Part shown: piece by piece, positions 10,409-20,731 of the stretch
Numbering within the stretch: the stretch's first letter is position 1
Layout: every line of letters begins with the position of its first letter
NCBI RefSeq assembly: GCF_000383235.1
Contig: NZ_KB910924.1
Location: forward strand, 124,001 to 188,000
DNA length: 64,000 nt
Source: Bacillus sp. 123MFChir2
GTDB taxonomy: Bacteria > Bacillota > Bacilli > Bacillales > Bacillaceae_G
Direction: 5' to 3'
Notes under the pieces: model-generated
The model's database searches: none
The model's input: only the letters and a program-made list of their open reading frames with translations
Told to the model about the DNA's origin: nothing
Made by a program: the position numbers and the translations under genes

Positions 10409-11275
10409 ATTTGAAAGCTCTTCTATCACATCTTCGGCACTTTGAACCAATTTTGCTCCTTGTTGGATGAGCTGATTCGTTCCAGCCGCACTCTCAATAT
10501 AATTAGGTCCCGGCATAGCAAATACTTCTCTATTTTGTTCTAAGGCGCAATCTGCTGTTATAAGAGAACCGCTGCGCGCTTTCGCCTCTACTACGAGAAC
10601 CCCTTGACAAAGCCCACTTATAATACGGTTTCGTCTCGGAAAATACCATTTTTGCGGTGTATAATGCGGAGGGTACTCCGTTAGAAGCAAAATTTTATTT
10701 TTCCATTTTTCACAAAAACCTTGATTTTTCTTTGGATACATATATTGTAGACCATGTCCTAATACTGCAATTGTCGCAAAAGACTGCTCTACTGCAATTT
10801 CATGCGCAATTGTATCAATTCCACTTGCAAGACCACTCACGATTAGCCAGTCATTATTCATAAGCGGTTGTAAAATAGATTGTATGCTTCCTTTTCCGTA
10901 TAAAGAAGGATTTCGTGTTCCAACAACAGCTATTTTTTTGGACCATTGCAATAATTCTTTCTTCCCCTTTCCATATAAAACATATGGCGGATCTGGGATT
11001 TCTCGCAATAAACTCGGATAATCATCATCCCATATCGTCATGTAAAAAACGTGTTCATCTTGTAATTGTTGAGTGTAAAAAGAAGGCGATGTTTTTTGAA
11101 GATAAGAAACGAGTGCATAGGCTTTTTGTATGGATAACCCAAGGAATTTTTCAATTTGAGGAGCTTGAAAGGAATAAATATCCGTTAACTGAGGATCAAT
11201 AACTAATAAGCGCCTCAGTACTTTCCACTGATCTGCCAAGAAGTAGTGAAGATGTAATAATCTTTCACGTTTCAT
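10388..11275 (-). CDS. dprA: DNA processing protein DprA (Smf)
   Basis: DprA binds incoming single-stranded DNA and loads RecA during natural transformation. 295 residues from the second ATG (11275), 7 nt after AAGGAG; the ATG at 11281 is only 1 nt from it. The Rossmann-like domain shows VVGTRNPSLYGKG, VSGLASGIDTIAHE and RNRIISGL, and the N-terminal helical part (1-90) is the variable SAM-like region. The final codons (..SNYNMNPF and stop) lie in a bcr1-like repeat, so the natural C-terminus may have been altered. It is followed by topA. Confidence 0.95.
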   Translation of the reverse strand: MKRERLLHLHYFLADQWKVLRRLLVIDPQLTDIYSFQAPQIEKFLGLSIQKAYALVSYLQKTSPSFYTQQLQDEHVFYMTIWDDDYPSLLREIPDPPYVLYGKGKKELLQWSKKIAVVGTRNPSLYGKGSIQSILQPLMNNDWLIVSGLASGIDTIAHEIAVEQSFATIAVLGHGLQYMYPKKNQGFCEKWKNKILLLTEYPPHYTPQKWYFPRRNRIISGLCQGVLVVEAKARSGSLITADCALEQNREVFAMPGPNYIESAAGTNQLIQQGAKLVQSAEDVIEELSNYNMNPF

Positions 11276-11320
11276 ATTCATTCTCCTTACCCATAATTTA
11301 GATTATGTTAACTAAGAAAG

Positions 11321-11356
11321 GGATAAAAGACACCCACTTTTACAGAAGGTGTCTTT
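11321..11356 (-). terminator. Terminator of sucCD
   Basis: Stem AAAAGACACC (11325-11334) with GGTGTCTTT (11348-11356); T-rich on minus after the stem. It lies just after the sucD stop. Confidence 0.75.
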
Positions 11357-11364
11357 CTAAATGA

Positions 11365-12267
11365 TTAATAATTTTTACAAGTTTCAAATAAGCCTTTTTC
11401 TTTTAAAACAGAAATTAAAGTTTCACCCATAACAGCTGGTGTTTCAGCAACTTTAATACCGCACGCTTCCATTGTTTTAATCTTTTCAGCAGCTGTACCT
11501 TTACCACCAGAAATAATCGCACCAGCATGGCCCATACGTTTTCCTGGAGGTGCTGTTTGGCCACCAATAAAGCCGACAACAGGTTTCGTCATGTTCGCTT
11601 TTACCCATTCAGCAGCTTCTTCTTCTGCCGTTCCACCAATTTCACCAATCATAATAACAGCATGTGTCTCTTCATCTTCATTAAATGCTTTTAAAGCATC
11701 GATGAAGTTTGTACCATTTACAGGGTCACCACCAATACCAACTGCAGTTGATTGGCCGATTCCTTCTTGTGTTAATTGATGAACTGCTTCATAAGTTAAC
11801 GTACCTGAACGAGATACGATCCCAACATGACCTTTTTTATGAATGTATCCTGGCATAATACCAATCTTACACTCATCTGGCGTAATAACACCTGGGCAGT
11901 TTGGCCCAAGAAGGCGTGTCTTTTTGCCATGCATATATTTCTTAACACTTACCATATCTAATACAGGGATACCTTCTGTGATACATACTACTAAATCAAG
12001 TTCTGCATCAACAGCTTCCATAATTGCATCCGCAGCAAAAGCAGGTGGAACGTATACAACAGAAGCATTTGCACCTGTCGCTTTTACAGCGTCTTCTACT
12101 GTGTTAAATACTGGTACACCTTCGATTTCAGTACCACCTTTACCAGGTGTTACACCGCCGACAATTTTCGTACCGTATTCAACCATTTGTTTTGTATGGA
12201 ATAAACCTTGAGAACCTGTAATACCTTGTACAATAACTTTTGTATCTTTATTAACTAATACGCTCAT
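11365..12267 (-). CDS. sucD: Succinyl-CoA synthetase alpha subunit
   Basis: Alpha subunit of the TCA-cycle enzyme that converts succinyl-CoA, phosphate and NDP to succinate, CoA and NTP. The 300 residues have an N-terminal CoA-binding Rossmann fold ([16 protein letters not shown]) and the phospho-histidine H247 in [15 protein letters not shown] length is normal. It begins 20 bp after sucC with its own ribosome binding site, as a two-gene operon closed by a terminator. Confidence 0.98.
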   Translation of the reverse strand: MSVLVNKDTKVIVQGITGSQGLFHTKQMVEYGTKIVGGVTPGKGGTEIEGVPVFNTVEDAVKATGANASVVYVPPAFAADAIMEAVDAELDLVVCITEGIPVLDMVSVKKYMHGKKTRLLGPNCPGVITPDECKIGIMPGYIHKKGHVGIVSRSGTLTYEAVHQLTQEGIGQSTAVGIGGDPVNGTNFIDALKAFNEDEETHAVIMIGEIGGTAEEEAAEWVKANMTKPVVGFIGGQTAPPGKRMGHAGAIISGGKGTAAEKIKTMEACGIKVAETPAVMGETLISVLKEKGLFETCKNY

Positions 12268-12287
12268 TTTTTCTCCCCCGCTTTCTA

Positions 12288-13448
12288 TTAGCCTACTAGT
12301 GAAACAATTTTTTGTGCACCGTCTGCCATAGATTCTGCTGCAACAATATTTAAGCCAGATTCATTTAAAATTTTCTTTCCTAGCTCTACATTTGTACCTT
12401 CTAAACGAACAACAAGCGGTAATTCAAGACCTACTTGTTTTGTTGCTTCGATAACACCTTCTGCAATTACATCACATTTCATAATGCCGCCAAAAATGTT
12501 AACAAAAATACCTTTTACATTTTTGTCAGAAAGAATGATTTTGAAAGCTTCTGTAACTTTTTCAGCTGTAGCACCGCCACCAACATCTAAGAAGTTAGCT
12601 GGGTCACCGTTATAATGTTTAATAATATCCATCGTTGCCATTGCAAGTCCTGCACCATTTACCATACAACCAATATTTCCATCTAGCGAAATATAGTTCA
12701 GGTCATATTTAGAAGCTTCAACTTCTTTCGGATCTTCTTCATCAAGATCACGAAGTTCTAAAATATCTTTATGACGATATAAAGCATTAGAATCGAAGTT
12801 TAATTTTGCATCTAACGCCATAACTTTTCCATCACCTGTTGTAACAAGTGGATTAATTTCTGCGATAGAACAGTCTTTTTCAATAAACGCACGGTATAAG
12901 CCCATCATAAACTTTACAGCTTGTCCAACAAGCTCGTTTGGAATATTGATATTAAACGCAATACGACGCGCCTGGAAGCCTTGTAGGCCTACAGCAGGAT
13001 CAATATATTCTTTAAAGATTTTTTCTGGTGTGCTCTCTGCTACTTCCTCAATTTCTGTTCCACCTTCTTCAGACGCCATTAACACAACTTGAGAAGTCGC
13101 ACGATCTAATACAAGACCAACATAATACTCTTTTTTAATGTCGCATCCTTCTTCGATAAGTAAGCGCTTTACTTCCTTACCTTCAGGACCTGTTTGATGG
13201 GTTACAAGTGTTTTCCCTAGAATTTCTTCTGCATATGTACGAACTTCTTCTAAGTTCTTTGCTACTTTTACACCGCCAGCTTTGCCGCGTCCGCCAGCAT
13301 GAATTTGTGCTTTTACTACACATACACTTGTTCCTAATTCTTTCGCTGCTTCTACAGCTTCTTCTACTGTAAAGGCAACCTTCCCGTTCGGAACGCTTAC
13401 CCCATAGTTTCTAAGGACTTCTTTACCTTGATACTCGTGGATATTCAT
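12288..13448 (-). CDS. sucC: Succinyl-CoA synthetase beta subunit
   Basis: Beta, nucleotide-binding subunit of succinyl-CoA synthetase. The 386 residues begin [17 protein letters not shown]; the ATP-grasp fold spans about 1-240 ([16 protein letters not shown] near 46), and the C-terminal CoA-ligase domain contains [15 protein letters not shown] and the [12 protein letters not shown] loop. A good AGGGGAGGAT-type ribosome binding site precedes the ATG. First gene of sucCD. Confidence 0.98.
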   Translation of the reverse strand: MNIHEYQGKEVLRNYGVSVPNGKVAFTVEEAVEAAKELGTSVCVVKAQIHAGGRGKAGGVKVAKNLEEVRTYAEEILGKTLVTHQTGPEGKEVKRLLIEEGCDIKKEYYVGLVLDRATSQVVLMASEEGGTEIEEVAESTPEKIFKEYIDPAVGLQGFQARRIAFNINIPNELVGQAVKFMMGLYRAFIEKDCSIAEINPLVTTGDGKVMALDAKLNFDSNALYRHKDILELRDLDEEDPKEVEASKYDLNYISLDGNIGCMVNGAGLAMATMDIIKHYNGDPANFLDVGGGATAEKVTEAFKIILSDKNVKGIFVNIFGGIMKCDVIAEGVIEATKQVGLELPLVVRLEGTNVELGKKILNESGLNIVAAESMADGAQKIVSLVG

Positions 13449-13620
13449 GGTCCCATCCTCCCCTATCTTCCTGTTTTACTCGAAAAGTTTTTTAATGTTT
13501 TTAAACACTACATTGACATTGTATAAAATGATTGCGATGCTGTCTACAATAAAGTGTCAGAAAACTGAAATCGCTTTATTCTTTTTTAAAAATAATAATG
13601 TTAATATACAAAAATAAAAA
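13449..13620 (-). promoter_or_regulatory. sucCD upstream region with weak promoter candidate
   Basis: On minus, TTGTAG, an 18-nt spacer and TATACA at about 13518-13547 face sucC. The match is modest. No operator was recognized. Confidence 0.3.
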
Positions 13621-13646
13621 AATAAGCTGCAAATTCACAACTTATT
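13614..13646 (-). terminator. Terminator at rnhB 3' end
   Basis: Short stem AATAAG (13621-13626) / CTTATT (13641-13646) overlapping the rnhB stop, followed on minus by a T-rich run. Confidence 0.5.
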
Positions 13647-14418
13647 ATTCAATCATATCTTTAATTGGAGCAAACGTTTTTCGGTGCTCATCTAACACAC
13701 CATAAACTTCAATCGCTTGTAAATGTTGTTTCGTTCCATAACCCATATGTTGCTCAAATCCATACTGTGGATACTGTTTCCCAAGTTCTTTCATCATGCG
13801 ATCTCTCGTGACTTTCGCAATGATAGATGCAGCTGAAATCGAAATACTTTTCGCATCTCCCTTAATAATAGACGTTTGCGGGATAGAAGCCTCAAGTTCC
13901 ATTGCATCAATTAGCAAATGCTCTGGTTTGCACGATAAATTACTTACAGCCCCTAACATCGCTTGTTTCGTTGCTTGATAAATATTTATCTCATCAATAA
14001 CGTGAGACGGGATAATTCCAATCCCAATTGCGAGCGCCTGCTCTTTAATTCCTTCATAAAATTGCTCACGCTTCGCCTCACTCAGTTTTTTCGAATCATT
14101 CAAACCAGGCATATAGAAATCTTCTGGGAGTACAACAGCAGCCGCAACAACAGGTCCTGCTAACGGACCTCTTCCGACTTCATCAATACCAGCAATAAAT
14201 TCAATTCCCTTTTGACGAAGCGCATTCTCATATGTTGACATCTCAATGAATTTTTGTCTTTCTTTTTGTTTATCCGCTTTCTGTTTTTTCCATTTCAAAA
14301 TAAGTCTCTGCACGCCTTTTCGTTCGTCTGCTAATAACATGCGAAAACGTTCATCGTCTTCCTGTTCAATTTCTTGCAATAAAGTTTCGATTTCTTGAAT
14401 TGTTTGTTTTTTAGACAT
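13645..14418 (-). CDS. rnhB: Ribonuclease HII
   Basis: Removes RNA from RNA-DNA hybrids, including single ribonucleotides in DNA. The 257 residues have an N-terminal extension (about 1-70, charged helix) then the catalytic core beginning [18 protein letters not shown] (Asp/Glu pair), with later LLIDAMEL and the [11 protein letters not shown] segment. Length agrees with Bacillus RNase HII. It starts after GGAGG at about 14427-14431. It lies next to rbgA, as in B. subtilis, but ylqG/ylqH-type genes between rnhB and sucC are missing. Confidence 0.96.
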   Translation of the reverse strand: MSKKQTIQEIETLLQEIEQEDDERFRMLLADERKGVQRLILKWKKQKADKQKERQKFIEMSTYENALRQKGIEFIAGIDEVGRGPLAGPVVAAAVVLPEDFYMPGLNDSKKLSEAKREQFYEGIKEQALAIGIGIIPSHVIDEINIYQATKQAMLGAVSNLSCKPEHLLIDAMELEASIPQTSIIKGDAKSISISAASIIAKVTRDRMMKELGKQYPQYGFEQHMGYGTKQHLQAIEVYGVLDEHRKTFAPIKDMIE

Positions 14419-14440
14419 ACGTAATTCCTCCTACAAGTAA

Positions 14441-14468
14441 GAAAAGGCGCGCAATAGCGTGCCTTTTC
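14441..14468 (-). terminator. Terminator after rbgA
   Basis: Stem GAAAAGGC/GCCTTTTC with additional CGC/GCG pairing, in the 165-bp gap between rbgA and rnhB. The T-tail is short. Confidence 0.55.
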
Positions 14469-14583
14469 TCCCTAGTTAATATTAGCGAGCCGTATCTTTG
14501 CATTCGAAAAAATACAAGACGCTAGGCTAAAATAACTACCCGTATAATTTATAAAATGAAGTGAACGAAATAGAAGCGTCACT

Positions 14584-15447
14584 CTATGCTTCTTCCGTAA
14601 TTTCTTCTGGTGTTTCAAATGTCATTTTCCCAAGTTTACCACCGCGAAGCTCACGAAGAACAAGTTCTGATGTTTTATCATAATCAACAAGTCCCCCGCC
14701 CATTAAACAGCCTCTATTTTTTCCAATCGCATCAAATAGTTCGACAATCTCTTCTGGAATTTCATTTAACTTATAACGATCTTTCAAACGTTCTGGATAC
14801 TGTTTCTCCATAAAGCGAAGGGCATACACAGCCACATCTTGCAAATTTAAAATAGAATCTTTAATTGCTCCAGTCGTTGCAAGACGAAGTCCAACCATTT
14901 CATCCTCAAACTTTGGCCATAAAATACCTGGCGTATCTAATAGTTCCATTTCTTTCCCTACTTTAATCCATTGCTGCGCCGTTGTTACACCTGGACGATC
15001 GCCCGTTTTCGCAATATTTTTCTTCGCTAATTTATTAATTAATGTCGATTTCCCAACGTTCGGAATACCAACAATTAAAGCACGAATTGCTCTTGGTTTA
15101 ATACCTTTTGCAATCATTTTATCAAATTTTTCTTTAACAAGTTCTTTACAAGCTGCTGTAATTTCTTTCATACCTTGTCCAGCCTGCGCATTGATAGAGA
15201 TTGCTTTATGGCCTTGTTCTCCAAAATAAGCAATCCATTCTTTTGTTACACGATCATCTGCCATATCGGCTTTATTTAAAACAACAAGTCTTGGCTTGTG
15301 CGTAATAATTTCATCAATCATTGGATTTCGTGATGATAATGGCAATCTTGCATCAACAAGTTCAATTACCACATCGATTAATTTTAATTTCTCTGTTACT
15401 TGGCGCCTTGCTTTAGCCATATGACCAGGAAACCATTGAATTACCAT
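14584..15447 (-). CDS. rbgA: Ribosome biogenesis GTPase A (YlqF)
   Basis: Essential GTPase in late 50S assembly (entry of L16/L27/L36 in B. subtilis). The 287 residues show the circularly permuted G motifs of the YlqF family: G4 NKAD near 58-61 comes first, then G1 GIPNVGKST near 128 and G3 DTPG near 174. The C-terminal ANTAR-like tail follows. It has the AGGTGG ribosome binding site, just after lepB, and lies next to rnhB. Confidence 0.96.
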   Translation of the reverse strand: MVIQWFPGHMAKARRQVTEKLKLIDVVIELVDARLPLSSRNPMIDEIITHKPRLVVLNKADMADDRVTKEWIAYFGEQGHKAISINAQAGQGMKEITAACKELVKEKFDKMIAKGIKPRAIRALIVGIPNVGKSTLINKLAKKNIAKTGDRPGVTTAQQWIKVGKEMELLDTPGILWPKFEDEMVGLRLATTGAIKDSILNLQDVAVYALRFMEKQYPERLKDRYKLNEIPEEIVELFDAIGKNRGCLMGGGLVDYDKTSELVLRELRGGKLGKMTFETPEEITEEA

Positions 15448-15469
15448 ATTTCCACCTTCTTTTCTACAT

Positions 15470-16021
15470 TCATTTTACAATACGTGCATCTTTGAATGGC
15501 CAATACAATATATTAGCTTTTCCAATTACTTGGTCTATTGAAATGGTTCCAATTGTACGACTATCCTTACTAAAACGGCGATTATCTCCTAATACAAATA
15601 ATTCTCCCCTTGGAACTGTTGTCTTCCCTGTAATTTCTTCAAGCTTAAAATCATACGTTAATGGACCATCCGCAAGCTGCTTTTTCTGCTTATCTAAATA
15701 CGGCTCCTCATACGGTTTTCCGTTAATATAGAGTGTGTCATTTCGATATTCTATCTGATCACCAGGCAAACCAATGATACGTTTAATGTAATCCTTATCT
15801 TCGGTTGCTTGAAACACAATAATATCAAAGCGTTTTGGTTCTCCAATGTGATAACCTATTTTATTGACAATCATACGATCACGATCATGAAGAGTCGGTG
15901 ACATAGATACACCATCTACAAGAATTGGCGCAAAGAAAAACTGTCTAATAATCCAAGCTAAGACAACAGCAATCAAAATAGCTTTTGTCCATTCCCAAAG
16001 CGTACTTTTTTGTTTTGTCAT
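15470..16021 (-). CDS. lepB: Type I signal peptidase
   Basis: Membrane serine protease that removes signal peptides from secreted proteins. 183 residues from the ATG at 16021 ([11 protein letters not shown]), which has GGAGGGG upstream; 32 more codons are open upstream but overlap the rplS terminator and have no ribosome binding site. One N-terminal TM segment (about 12-29) precedes the catalytic Ser39 in GVSMSPTL and Lys80 in YIKRIIG; the [11 protein letters not shown] box is near the C-terminus. This is a single-TM SipS-type enzyme. The gene sits between rplS and rbgA, as in B. subtilis relatives. Confidence 0.95.
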   Translation of the reverse strand: MTKQKSTLWEWTKAILIAVVLAWIIRQFFFAPILVDGVSMSPTLHDRDRMIVNKIGYHIGEPKRFDIIVFQATEDKDYIKRIIGLPGDQIEYRNDTLYINGKPYEEPYLDKQKKQLADGPLTYDFKLEEITGKTTVPRGELFVLGDNRRFSKDSRTIGTISIDQVIGKANILYWPFKDARIVK

Positions 16022-16081
16022 GCGATTCCCCTCCACGATTATGTAAGCTGTTAGTATGTAAGTAAAGACACAGCTAGATTG

Positions 16082-16111
16082 GAAAAAGGGAGCTTGCAAA
16101 TACAAGCTCCC
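16082..16111 (-). terminator. Terminator after rplS
   Basis: Perfect 9-bp stem GGGAGCTTG (16088-16096) / CAAGCTCCC (16103-16111) with a T-run on minus. Confidence 0.85.
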
Positions 16112-16120
16112 ATACATGTC

Positions 16121-16575
<455 letters not shown>

Positions 16576-16606
16576 CATATTGTTCAGTTTGTTGCAATAG
16601 CATTTT

Positions 16607-17341
16607 TTACTTCTCTTCTTTAAATTCAGCTAACCATTTTTCCTCTTGTTTAGATAAACTACGTTCCTCTAATAAATCATTGCGACGCATAAAGGTACGG
16701 CGCAATGATTCTTTATGACGCCATTCTTCAATATATTTATGATTTCCAGACAGAAGTATATCCGGTACTTTCATTCCACGAAAATCCGCTGGTCTTGTAT
16801 AATGTGGATGTTCTAATAAGCCTGTACTAAATGAATCTTCTATTTGTGACTGTCGATTTCCTAAAACATCAGGTAATAAGCGAACAACGCTATCTGTAAT
16901 AACCATAGATGCCAATTCTCCACCCGTTAATACATAATCACCTATTGAAATTTCATCGGTTACAAGATACTCACGAACACGCTCATCATACCCTTCATAA
17001 TGGCCACAAATAAAAATGATATGTTCTTCTTCAGATAGTTCTTCAGCTTTTCTTTGGGTAAAACGCTCTCCTTGCGGACACATTAACACAACGCGTGGTT
17101 TACGCTCCGTTTCCTTCGTTAACTCTTCTACAGCATCAAAAATAGGCTGTGGTGTTAATACCATCCCAGCTCCCCCGCCATACGGGTAATCATCCACACT
17201 ATTATGCTTATTAGTTGAATAATCACGAAAATTAACAACTCTTAGCTGAACCGCTTCTTTTTCTTGTGCTTTTTTCAATATAGAAGAACCAAATACACCA
17301 GTAAACATTTCTGGAAACAATGTTAAAATATCAATTTTCAT
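16607..17341 (-). CDS. trmD: tRNA (guanine-N1-)-methyltransferase TrmD
   Basis: Makes m1G37 next to the anticodon, preventing frameshifts. The 244 residues begin [15 protein letters not shown]; the SPOUT knot region shows [10 protein letters not shown] (near 58), [13 protein letters not shown] and [15 protein letters not shown] (near 130). Its ATG overlaps the rimM stop by one base, so the two are translationally coupled. Confidence 0.98.
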   Translation of the reverse strand: MKIDILTLFPEMFTGVFGSSILKKAQEKEAVQLRVVNFRDYSTNKHNSVDDYPYGGGAGMVLTPQPIFDAVEELTKETERKPRVVLMCPQGERFTQRKAEELSEEEHIIFICGHYEGYDERVREYLVTDEISIGDYVLTGGELASMVITDSVVRLLPDVLGNRQSQIEDSFSTGLLEHPHYTRPADFRGMKVPDILLSGNHKYIEEWRHKESLRRTFMRRNDLLEERSLSKQEEKWLAEFKEEK

Positions 17342-17856
17342 TACAGTAATCCTTCCATCACGTGAATGATCACAAGCTGTTCATTGATGTTTACTTGTAA
17401 GACAACTTCCTCAATATATGGGATTAAAATATCTTGGCCTTTTGGCTGTTTAATGACCCAAACGTCATTTGCCCCAGGAGAAAGAACTTCTTTAATCGTA
17501 CCAATTGTCTCTCCGTCTTCTGTTACAACCGTACAACCAATAATTTCGTGATAATAATACTCTCCTTCAGCCAATTCTCCAAGCTGGTCCTCTGGGACTT
17601 TTAATAAAGAACCTTTCCACACTTCTACTTCATTTACATTGTTATAGCCTTCAAACGTCAATAAATCAAAAGACTTATGACTGCGATGAGAAGTAATCTT
17701 TACAGCTAATGGCTCAGCACTTTTCTCTTGCCATATGTATAATGTGTTCCCTACTTTATAACGCTCTTCTGGAAAATCTGTACGCGAAACGACACGCACT
17801 TCTCCTCTAACACCGTGAGTATTTACAATTTTCCCTACATTAAACCATTTCGTCAT
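17341..17856 (-). CDS. rimM: 16S rRNA processing protein RimM
   Basis: Binds S19 and helps mature the 30S head. 171 residues from the ATG at 17856 ([20 protein letters not shown]). A GTG at 17865 is in frame, but only 3 nt from the Shine-Dalgarno. The N-terminal barrel and the C-terminal PRC barrel (from about 95, [10 protein letters not shown]) are present. B. subtilis has ylqD between khpA and rimM; it is absent here and the gap holds a terminator. Confidence 0.96.
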   Translation of the reverse strand: MTKWFNVGKIVNTHGVRGEVRVVSRTDFPEERYKVGNTLYIWQEKSAEPLAVKITSHRSHKSFDLLTFEGYNNVNEVEVWKGSLLKVPEDQLGELAEGEYYYHEIIGCTVVTEDGETIGTIKEVLSPGANDVWVIKQPKGQDILIPYIEEVVLQVNINEQLVIIHVMEGLL

Positions 17857-17937
17857 AAACAGCACGTCACCCCTGTTCGTTATATGTCGTTAGCATCCCC
17901 ATTCTCTTTGCCGGAGATGCGATTTATCTTAAAATGT

Positions 17938-17972
17938 TAAAAAAGGGTGAGGAACAGATCCTCGCCCTTTTC
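17938..17972 (-). terminator. Terminator between khpA and rimM
   Basis: 13-bp stem AAAAGGGTGAGGA (17941-17953) / TCCTCGCCCTTTT (17959-17971), loop 5, T-run on minus. It probably lowers rimM-trmD relative to rpsP, or rimM has a promoter in the 80-bp gap. Confidence 0.8.
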
Positions 17973-17976
17973 GTAC

Positions 17977-18210
17977 TTATTGAATTTCCAGCGTGACTTT
18001 TTCATTTTGATGATGTCCCGCTGCATATAAGATCGTTCGAATTGCCTTTGCAACTCGCCCTTGTTTCCCAATGACTTTACCCACATCCTCAGGATGTACG
18101 GTTAATCGATACTTCATCTCTCCGTTGTACAGTTCCTTTGTAACCTTCACATCTTCAGGATGATCCACAAGGGGTTTAATAATCGTTTCGATTAACCCTG
18201 ACATAGCCAT
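17977..18210 (-). CDS. khpA: KH-domain RNA-binding protein KhpA (YlqC)
   Basis: Small RNA-binding protein that in Gram-positives pairs with KhpB (Jag) and affects cell elongation. 77 residues with a single KH domain whose GKVIGKQGRVAKAIR (near 43-57) contains the GxxG loop. A second Met (codon 3) could also be the start. It lies 8 bp after rpsP in the ffh-rpsP-khpA unit. Confidence 0.95.
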   Translation of the reverse strand: MAMSGLIETIIKPLVDHPEDVKVTKELYNGEMKYRLTVHPEDVGKVIGKQGRVAKAIRTILYAAGHHQNEKVTLEIQ

Positions 18211-18218
18211 TGCTTTAA

Positions 18219-18491
18219 TTACTTACCTTGTTTAGATAAGTGGAATTTTTCCATGATACCTTGCTTAGAGAAAAGGTTACGAACTGTATCAGATGGTTTC
18301 GCACCGTTTCCTAACCATTTTAATGCTGCTTCTTCGTTGATTTTAACTTCAGCTGGAACAACAACTGGATTGTAAGTTCCGATTTCCTCAATGAAACGTC
18401 CGTCACGAGGAGAACGAGAATCTGCAACAACTACACGATAGAAAGGAGATTTTTTAGCTCCCATACGTTTTAAACGAATTTTAACTGCCAT
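18219..18491 (-). CDS. rpsP: 30S ribosomal protein S16
   Basis: S16 is an assembly protein of the small-subunit body. The 90 residues begin [26 protein letters not shown] (split here: [11 protein letters not shown] then [17 protein letters not shown]), the family hallmark. A GGAGGTGC ribosome binding site lies upstream. Placed between ffh and khpA as in other Bacilli. Confidence 0.98.
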   Translation of the reverse strand: MAVKIRLKRMGAKKSPFYRVVVADSRSPRDGRFIEEIGTYNPVVVPAEVKINEEAALKWLGNGAKPSDTVRNLFSKQGIMEKFHLSKQGK

Positions 18492-18592
18492 TTATAAAGC
18501 ACCTCCGAATATATTTCACACAGATAATAATATTAGCAAAAAGAGTGACCCTTTGTAAAGTAAAATTTCTTAACAGAGCCATCTTTTTTTCC

Positions 18593-19942
18593 TTACATAA
18601 ATGGAAACTTCAAACCACCTAGTCCTTTTTTCTTACCTTTTTGCATACCAGACATCGTTTTCATCATCTTTTTCATATCTTCAAATTGCTTCAAAAGACG
18701 ATTGATCTCTTGTACAGTCGTACCACTACCTTTAGCAATACGTTTCTTACGACTAGCGTTAATCATTTCCGGTTGTTCACGCTCTAATTTTGTCATTGAG
18801 CGAATAATCGCTTCAATGTGTCCGATTTGCTTTTCATCAACTTGGACATTTTTTAATCCTTTAATTTTCCCAGCACCAGGAAGCATATTTAGTAGCTCAT
18901 CAAGTGGTCCTAATTGACGCACTTGTCCTAGTTGCTCAAGAAAATCATCCAACGTAAAGGAAAGTGTGCGCATTTTTTGCTCAAGTTCTCTTGCTTTTTC
19001 TTCATCAACTGTCGCCTGCGCCTTTTCAATTAACGTCAGAACATCACCCATACCTAAAATACGCGATGCCATACGTTCTGGATGAAATGCCTCTAGTGCA
19101 TCTAATTTCTCACCCATACCAGCAAATTTAATCGGTGTGTTTGTAACAGCTTTAATAGATAGCGCTGCACCTCCGCGCGTATCACCATCTAATTTCGTTA
19201 ATACCACACCTGTCAAACCAAGCTGTTCATGGAAACTTTGCGCAACGTTAACCGCATCTTGTCCTGTCATTGCATCAACAACAAGGAAAATTTCATCCGG
19301 TTTCGCTACTTCTTTCACTTGTGCTAATTCATCCATAAGTTCTTCATCAATATGCAGACGACCTGCTGTATCAATAAGAACATAATCATGGTGTTCTTCT
19401 TTTGCTTTTGCAATTGCTTGTTTTGCGATTTCAACAGGACTTACTTTGTCTCCTAAAGAGAAAACTGGCATATCCAATTGTTTACCGAGTGTTTCAAGCT
19501 GCTTAATTGCCGCTGGACGATAAATATCAGCTGCAACAAGCATCGGTTTCCGATTATGCTTTTTACGAAGTAAATTCGCAAGCTTACCTGTTGTAGTCGT
19601 TTTCCCCGCTCCTTGCAAACCTACCATCATAATAACAGTTGGCGGACGGTTAGAGACAGCGATTTTGCTCTGCTGGCCGCCCATTAACTCAGTAAGTTCT
19701 TCCTGTACTACTTTAATAACTTGCTGTCCAGGCGTTAAACTTTTCATTACATCTTGTCCGACAGCACGTTCAGACACACGCTTTACAAAATCTTTTACTA
19801 CTTTAAAGTTAACGTCGGCTTCTAAAAGTGCAAGACGAACTTCTCTCATCATTTCTTTTACGTCGGCTTCGGATACTTTCCCTTTGCCGCGAATTTTTTG
19901 CATTGTCTGTTGAAGTCGGTCGGCTAATCCTTCAAATGCCAT
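18593..19942 (-). CDS. ffh: Signal recognition particle protein Ffh
   Basis: GTPase that binds SRP RNA and signal sequences to target membrane proteins to FtsY. The 449 residues contain the N domain (1-90), the G domain with GLQGAGKTTT near 105 and DTAGRLH near 190, and the methionine-rich M domain (about 300-430, ending in GMQKGKKKGLGGLKFPFM). It begins 12 bp after ylxM. FtsY, its receptor, is encoded upstream in the same direction. Confidence 0.98.
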   Translation of the reverse strand: MAFEGLADRLQQTMQKIRGKGKVSEADVKEMMREVRLALLEADVNFKVVKDFVKRVSERAVGQDVMKSLTPGQQVIKVVQEELTELMGGQQSKIAVSNRPPTVIMMVGLQGAGKTTTTGKLANLLRKKHNRKPMLVAADIYRPAAIKQLETLGKQLDMPVFSLGDKVSPVEIAKQAIAKAKEEHHDYVLIDTAGRLHIDEELMDELAQVKEVAKPDEIFLVVDAMTGQDAVNVAQSFHEQLGLTGVVLTKLDGDTRGGAALSIKAVTNTPIKFAGMGEKLDALEAFHPERMASRILGMGDVLTLIEKAQATVDEEKARELEQKMRTLSFTLDDFLEQLGQVRQLGPLDELLNMLPGAGKIKGLKNVQVDEKQIGHIEAIIRSMTKLEREQPEMINASRKKRIAKGSGTTVQEINRLLKQFEDMKKMMKTMSGMQKGKKKGLGGLKFPFM

Positions 19943-19954
19943 ATTGCCGCCCTC

Positions 19955-20287
19955 CTAATCTAAATTTTCGATAGCTTCAACAACTTGTTTTACTTGTTCA
20001 TCTACATGCTCTTCTTCGCTGATTAGCTGCTTTAACTTTGCAACAAGTTGCTGCCTTTCTTGAAACTTTTGAAGTAACAATAACTTTTCTTCATATTCTT
20101 CAAGCATCGCTTCTGTCCGTTTAATGTTATCATACACTGCTTGGCGACTTACTTCAAATTCCTCTGCAATTTCACCAAGCGATAAATCATCAAGATAGTA
20201 AAGTGACATATAACTTCTTTGTTTTGGCGTTAACAACGATTGATAAAAATCAAACAAATAATTCATTCTCGTTGTTTTTTCGAGCAT
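19955..20287 (-). CDS. ylxM: YlxM/p13-like helix-turn-helix protein, SRP-associated
   Basis: A 110-residue helical protein of the UPF0122 (YlxM) family, nearly always encoded before ffh; in streptococci YlxM binds the SRP complex. A sigma-70 region-4-like HTH is visible at about 20-60 ([18 protein letters not shown] then [19 protein letters not shown]). The C-terminal half is a charged coiled coil. It has a promoter just upstream. Confidence 0.93.
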   Translation of the reverse strand: MLEKTTRMNYLFDFYQSLLTPKQRSYMSLYYLDDLSLGEIAEEFEVSRQAVYDNIKRTEAMLEEYEEKLLLLQKFQERQQLVAKLKQLISEEEHVDEQVKQVVEAIENLD

Positions 20288-20329
20288 GTTGAATCACCCT
20301 TTGTTAAGTGAATTACCTTTACATCGATT

Positions 20330-20358
20330 AGTTTACATGTAGAATAAAGGTGTGTCAA
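20330..20358 (-). promoter_or_regulatory. SigA promoter of ylxM-ffh-rpsP
   Basis: On minus: consensus TTGACA (20358-20353), 17-nt spacer, TAAACT (20335-20330). A strong match, about 45 bp before ylxM. Confidence 0.75.
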
Positions 20359-20387
20359 GTTTTTTTCTTAACATCTTAATTTATACT

Positions 20388-20420
20388 CAAAAAAAGAAGC
20401 GGGAAACACCGCTCCTTCTT
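20388..20420 (-). terminator. Terminator of the smc-ftsY unit
   Basis: Stem GAAGGAGCGG/CCCGCTTC (minus-strand reading) followed by seven or more T's, located between the repeats and the ylxM promoter. Confidence 0.7.
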
Positions 20421-20427
20421 TTTCTAC

Positions 20428-20548
20428 ATATGTTTTAAGCTCTTGTACGTAGCAGGGAAGAGGCTTGATCGCTTCTATGAGGCAAATGCTCTCGCTCACT
20501 TCAAACGAATAGGCTTTTTGTGTTAGTTTTTAATTTGTATTTATATAG
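20428..20548 (+). repeat. bcr1-like repeat, copy 3 (degenerate)
   Basis: Keeps GTACGTAGCAGGGAAGAGGC, GATCGCTTCTATG, AATGCTCTCGCTCA and the tail TTTTTAATTTGTATTTATAT, but the GGCCCTGACC core is mutated. Half-length remnant. Confidence 0.55.
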
Positions 20549-20572
20549 ATAAAAACTAGCACGAATCGAACA

Positions 20573-20731
20573 TTCACTTTATCCCGCATTAACGGACAGT
20601 AAGCCCCCCTCAAGCTGCAGAGAAAAGCGAAGAAGATAAACGGGAGAGAACTGTCCGTAAAAGCCCGATTGGTCCAACTAACCAGCAGTGGGAGATAAAG
20701 TCCTTCCCACTGCTGGAAGTTTCACTTTATT
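20573..20731 (+). repeat. Family B repeat, copy 2, reaching the ftsY stop
   Basis: Contains CACTTTATCCCGCATTAACG, inverted CGGACAGT/ACTGTCCG (about 20593-20600 and 20650-20657), a hairpin AGCAGTGGGA/TCCCACTGCT, and ends GTTTCACTTTATT (20719-20731). The ftsY stop (20727-20729) is inside this last motif. Confidence 0.7.
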